This document shows, one piece after another, positions 6,516-8,366 of a DNA stretch of 8,366 bases. Source of the DNA: Mesolinea sp964536465 (GTDB lineage: Bacteria > Chloroflexota > Anaerolineae > Anaerolineales > Anaerolineaceae); assembly GCA_964536465.1 (NCBI GenBank), contig CAZHXQ010000081.1:1-8366 (forward strand), read 5' to 3'. The notes below the pieces were generated by a model. That model saw only the letters and a program-made list of their open reading frames with translations. It was not told the DNA's origin and did not search any database. The first letter of the stretch is position 1. Each line of letters opens with the position of its first letter. Both the position numbers and the translations under genes were made by a program.

Positions 6516-6545
6516 AATGAGCCCACCCATTTGGGTGGGCTCATT
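6516..6545 (-). terminator. Perfect 13-bp hairpin between the binding-protein gene and oppB
   Basis: AATGAGCCCACCC pairs perfectly with GGGTGGGCTCATT around a 4-nt loop. It starts 28 nt after the binding-protein stop and ends 54 nt before the oppB ATG. No U-tract follows at once on the minus strand; a T6 run (6488-6493) lies about 22 nt further on. It may be a leaky terminator or an mRNA-stabilising hairpin that lets the binding protein be made in excess over the membrane subunits. That arrangement is known in other binding-protein-dependent operons, but its function here is inference. Confidence 0.55.
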
Positions 6546-6573
6546 GTACTCATTACCTGTTTTGGTTCACAGG

Positions 6574-8366
6574 TTAATTCATCTCAACCAGTTCGATGTC
6601 GTTCATCCAGCCCCAGAAGGTGGTGATATCGGGGGTCAAACTGTCAATATTGACGCGTTCGGTGCTGAAGATGATGACGTTCTTGCGCTGGTAGGTCGGA
6701 ATTTCTACCGCCCAGTCAATGATGCGGTCCAAAGCTTGTTTGTAAATCGCTTTACGGAAAGGCTGGTCATCACTGAGGCGAGCTTCCATGATCAGATCAT
6801 CAAGTTCCTGATCCTGGATGTGATAGTGGTTGGACTCGGTTGAGCCTTCCAGACCGACAATGTTGGAGCTGTGATAGACCTGGTACATATCAGGATCGAT
6901 CGTGGAGCCCCAGGCTGCAGTCCAGAGTTCTTGTTCGCCGGAATCCAGGGCATCCCAAAGGATGTTGGCGTCGGCAGGGTCATTGATCTTGAGTTCGATA
7001 CCGATGTTGCTCAGGGAGTCACGGGCACCAGTCAAAATCGCGAAAGCGGGGTGGTCACCAGTACCGCCACCAGGAACGATAACTTCATAAGAAAGTTTAC
7101 CGCCTTCGGGGGCTTCAGTAACAACACCGTCAACAACAGTGTAACCGGCAGCTTCGAGGAAACCGGCGGCGGCCTTTTCGGCCTCTACGTATCTTTCTTC
7201 CGGAGTCATTTCGGCGGTGTAGATGGGGTTACCATCGACATCCACAGAGAATGCAACCTGATAGCCTTCATCAGTCGGCTGAGGTGCAGCCCAGGAAGTA
7301 TTCGAAATTGGGTAATTGATAACTGCGGCGCCTTCACCGTAGTAACTGTCAATCGCGACATCGCGGTAAACAGCCAGAACGGTTGCCAGAGCGCGGCGCA
7401 GGTTCTTGGATGCATCGGAGGCTGGGTCGTCGCCAATTTTGACGGTGGAGGCGTTGATACCAACGTAACCGTAACCCAGGTTGTCGACCAGGCTGGATGT
7501 GATCACAGGACCAGTCATCTCGCCATTAGCATTCGCTTCCATTACTTCTTCGAAACGAGTCTTGTTGTAGCTCATTTCACCAGCGTCAGCGACACCAGAG
7601 GTCAGAGCGGTCACAACTTCAGCAGACAGGGTTTCACGGAATTGGATCTCGCGAATCTTGGGGCAGCCACGATAGTAGTATTCGTTGGCTTCAAAGAAAA
7701 CAACACGGTTGTTGTACTCAATGAATTTGTAAGCGCCAGCGCCCATCGGTGTTGCGGTCAGGCTTTGCTGCTTGGACAGATCGCCAAACTCAAAACCGAA
7801 CATATTGTTTTCGTAATCATATTTTTCTCTATCACCGTAGTAGTGTAGAGGAGTGATATTAACACCAAGGATGCTGTATACGGCAGGAGCCTCGTAGCCT
7901 TCAACAGTGACTTCGACGGTGTAGTCATCAATCTTCTTGATACCAGCGATGTTAGGAACACCACCTTCGCCCATGGATTCGTCCATCGGTCCGAAGTAGC
8001 CAATAAATGCAGTCTTGACATTAGAAGCTACATCAGTGCCAGTGGCAGATTCGTAGGGGAAAGCTGCGCGGTAATCGTTGTCGTAGGCAGCCAGGATTTC
8101 GTTGTAATAGTCATCAACGGTCGGGAAAGTTTCCACCAGGTCAAAGGTTGCCCCGGAGGGAGCAGTCAGGACACCGTCTTCAACTTCACCAAAGCCCCAC
8201 ATGACCATGCCAAGGGCAACTTGCAGGCCCTCATTTTCGGCAACTTCAGCAGGATCGAAGCCAAGATAATCTTGAGCATAGGCGTCGCGGTAATTAGCGT
8301 CAACGTAAGAAACGATACCCTGAGCTTCTGCCATTCCGGCCGCTTTCAGTTCGTCCCAAACATATG
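6574..8366 (-). CDS. Extracytoplasmic solute-binding protein, family 5 (OppA/DppA-like), N-terminus missing
   Basis: The protein captures the substrate outside the cell and delivers it to OppB/OppC. The frame is open to the right edge: ten codons (YVWDELKAAG) precede the first in-window ATG at 8334, so that ATG is internal. The signal peptide and true start lie beyond the edge. There are 596 visible residues ending in TAA. Family-5 features are IAGIKKIDDYTVEVTVEGYEAP (near 7886-7949), the GAGAYKFIEY...VFFEANEYYY block (about 7674-7743) that matches the usual G.G.Y.....N..Y pattern, a region near 7260-7390 with DVAIDSYYGEGAAV, and a C-terminal AVEIPTYQRKNVIIFS segment close to the end. Even without its N-terminus it exceeds the usual 500-550 residues, with extra sequence in the first visible 130 residues. 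It is strongly acidic. The likely ligand is a peptide, but sugars or other solutes are possible in this family. It is the first gene of the cluster seen here and is followed by a hairpin. Confidence 0.92.
   Translation of the reverse strand, partial: YVWDELKAAGMAEAQGIVSYVDANYRDAYAQDYLGFDPAEVAENEGLQVALGMVMWGFGEVEDGVLTAPSGATFDLVETFPTVDDYYNEILAAYDNDYRAAFPYESATGTDVASNVKTAFIGYFGPMDESMGEGGVPNIAGIKKIDDYTVEVTVEGYEAPAVYSILGVNITPLHYYGDREKYDYENNMFGFEFGDLSKQQSLTATPMGAGAYKFIEYNNRVVFFEANEYYYRGCPKIREIQFRETLSAEVVTALTSGVADAGEMSYNKTRFEEVMEANANGEMTGPVITSSLVDNLGYGYVGINASTVKIGDDPASDASKNLRRALATVLAVYRDVAIDSYYGEGAAVINYPISNTSWAAPQPTDEGYQVAFSVDVDGNPIYTAEMTPEERYVEAEKAAAGFLEAAGYTVVDGVVTEAPEGGKLSYEVIVPGGGTGDHPAFAILTGARDSLSNIGIELKINDPADANILWDALDSGEQELWTAAWGSTIDPDMYQVYHSSNIVGLEGSTESNHYHIQDQELDDLIMEARLSDDQPFRKAIYKQALDRIIDWAVEIPTYQRKNVIIFSTERVNIDSLTPDITTFWGWMNDIELVEMN

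Noticed and set aside
6871..7848. A 325-codon open frame on the plus strand
   Set aside because: It is fully antisense to the binding-protein gene, has no recognisable domain or clear start signal, and shows the composition expected of a shadow frame. The minus-strand frame has clear family-5 motifs.
8332..8334. ATG 8334 as the start of the binding protein
   Set aside because: The frame continues upstream to the window edge, no signal peptide follows this ATG, and no Shine-Dalgarno is evident. It is an internal methionine.

Overview
The window is a peptide-type (Opp/Dpp, family 5) ABC importer operon, read entirely on the minus strand from the right edge to the left. In transcription order it holds an extracytoplasmic substrate-binding protein (5' end cut by the window), permease OppB, permease OppC, ATPase OppD, ATPase OppF and a small membrane protein. 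A separate lipoprotein gene follows after a terminator. Spacing between oppB and the small gene is tight: gaps of about 9 nt or short overlaps. A perfect 13-bp hairpin separates the binding-protein gene from oppB. A GC-rich hairpin with a GNRA loop and a short U-tract closes the operon at about 1158-1180. No RNA genes, mobile elements or CRISPR arrays were seen.

The most interesting point is in two proteins. OppC is about 590 residues, far longer than the usual ~300, because some 265 residues are inserted on the extracytoplasmic side between its first and second membrane helices. The lipoprotein at the far end of the cluster consists of a lipobox signal peptide, a linker and a domain homologous to that insert. 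I could align OppC 107-341 (GTG numbering) with lipoprotein 71-305 by eye without a gap, with about 72 identities in 235 columns (hand count). Each copy appears to contain four degenerate repeats of about 35-40 residues. Both domains should lie outside the membrane, so the lipoprotein may be a free copy of the permease ectodomain that works with, or competes at, the transporter. This role is inference.

The importer should work as follows: the binding protein captures a peptide or similar solute outside, OppB/OppC form the membrane channel, and OppD/OppF hydrolyse ATP. The small membrane protein overlaps the end of oppF and was not recognised. It is probably made together with the importer and may be an accessory factor.

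Organism: the sequence is bacterial, with Shine-Dalgarno sites, roughly balanced base composition and a Sec/SPII lipoprotein. The acidic solute-binding protein, the enlarged OppC and the alanine/acid-rich lipoprotein linker suggest Chloroflexota (Anaerolineae-like) or a clostridial Firmicute. This is a weak taxonomic guess made without a database search.
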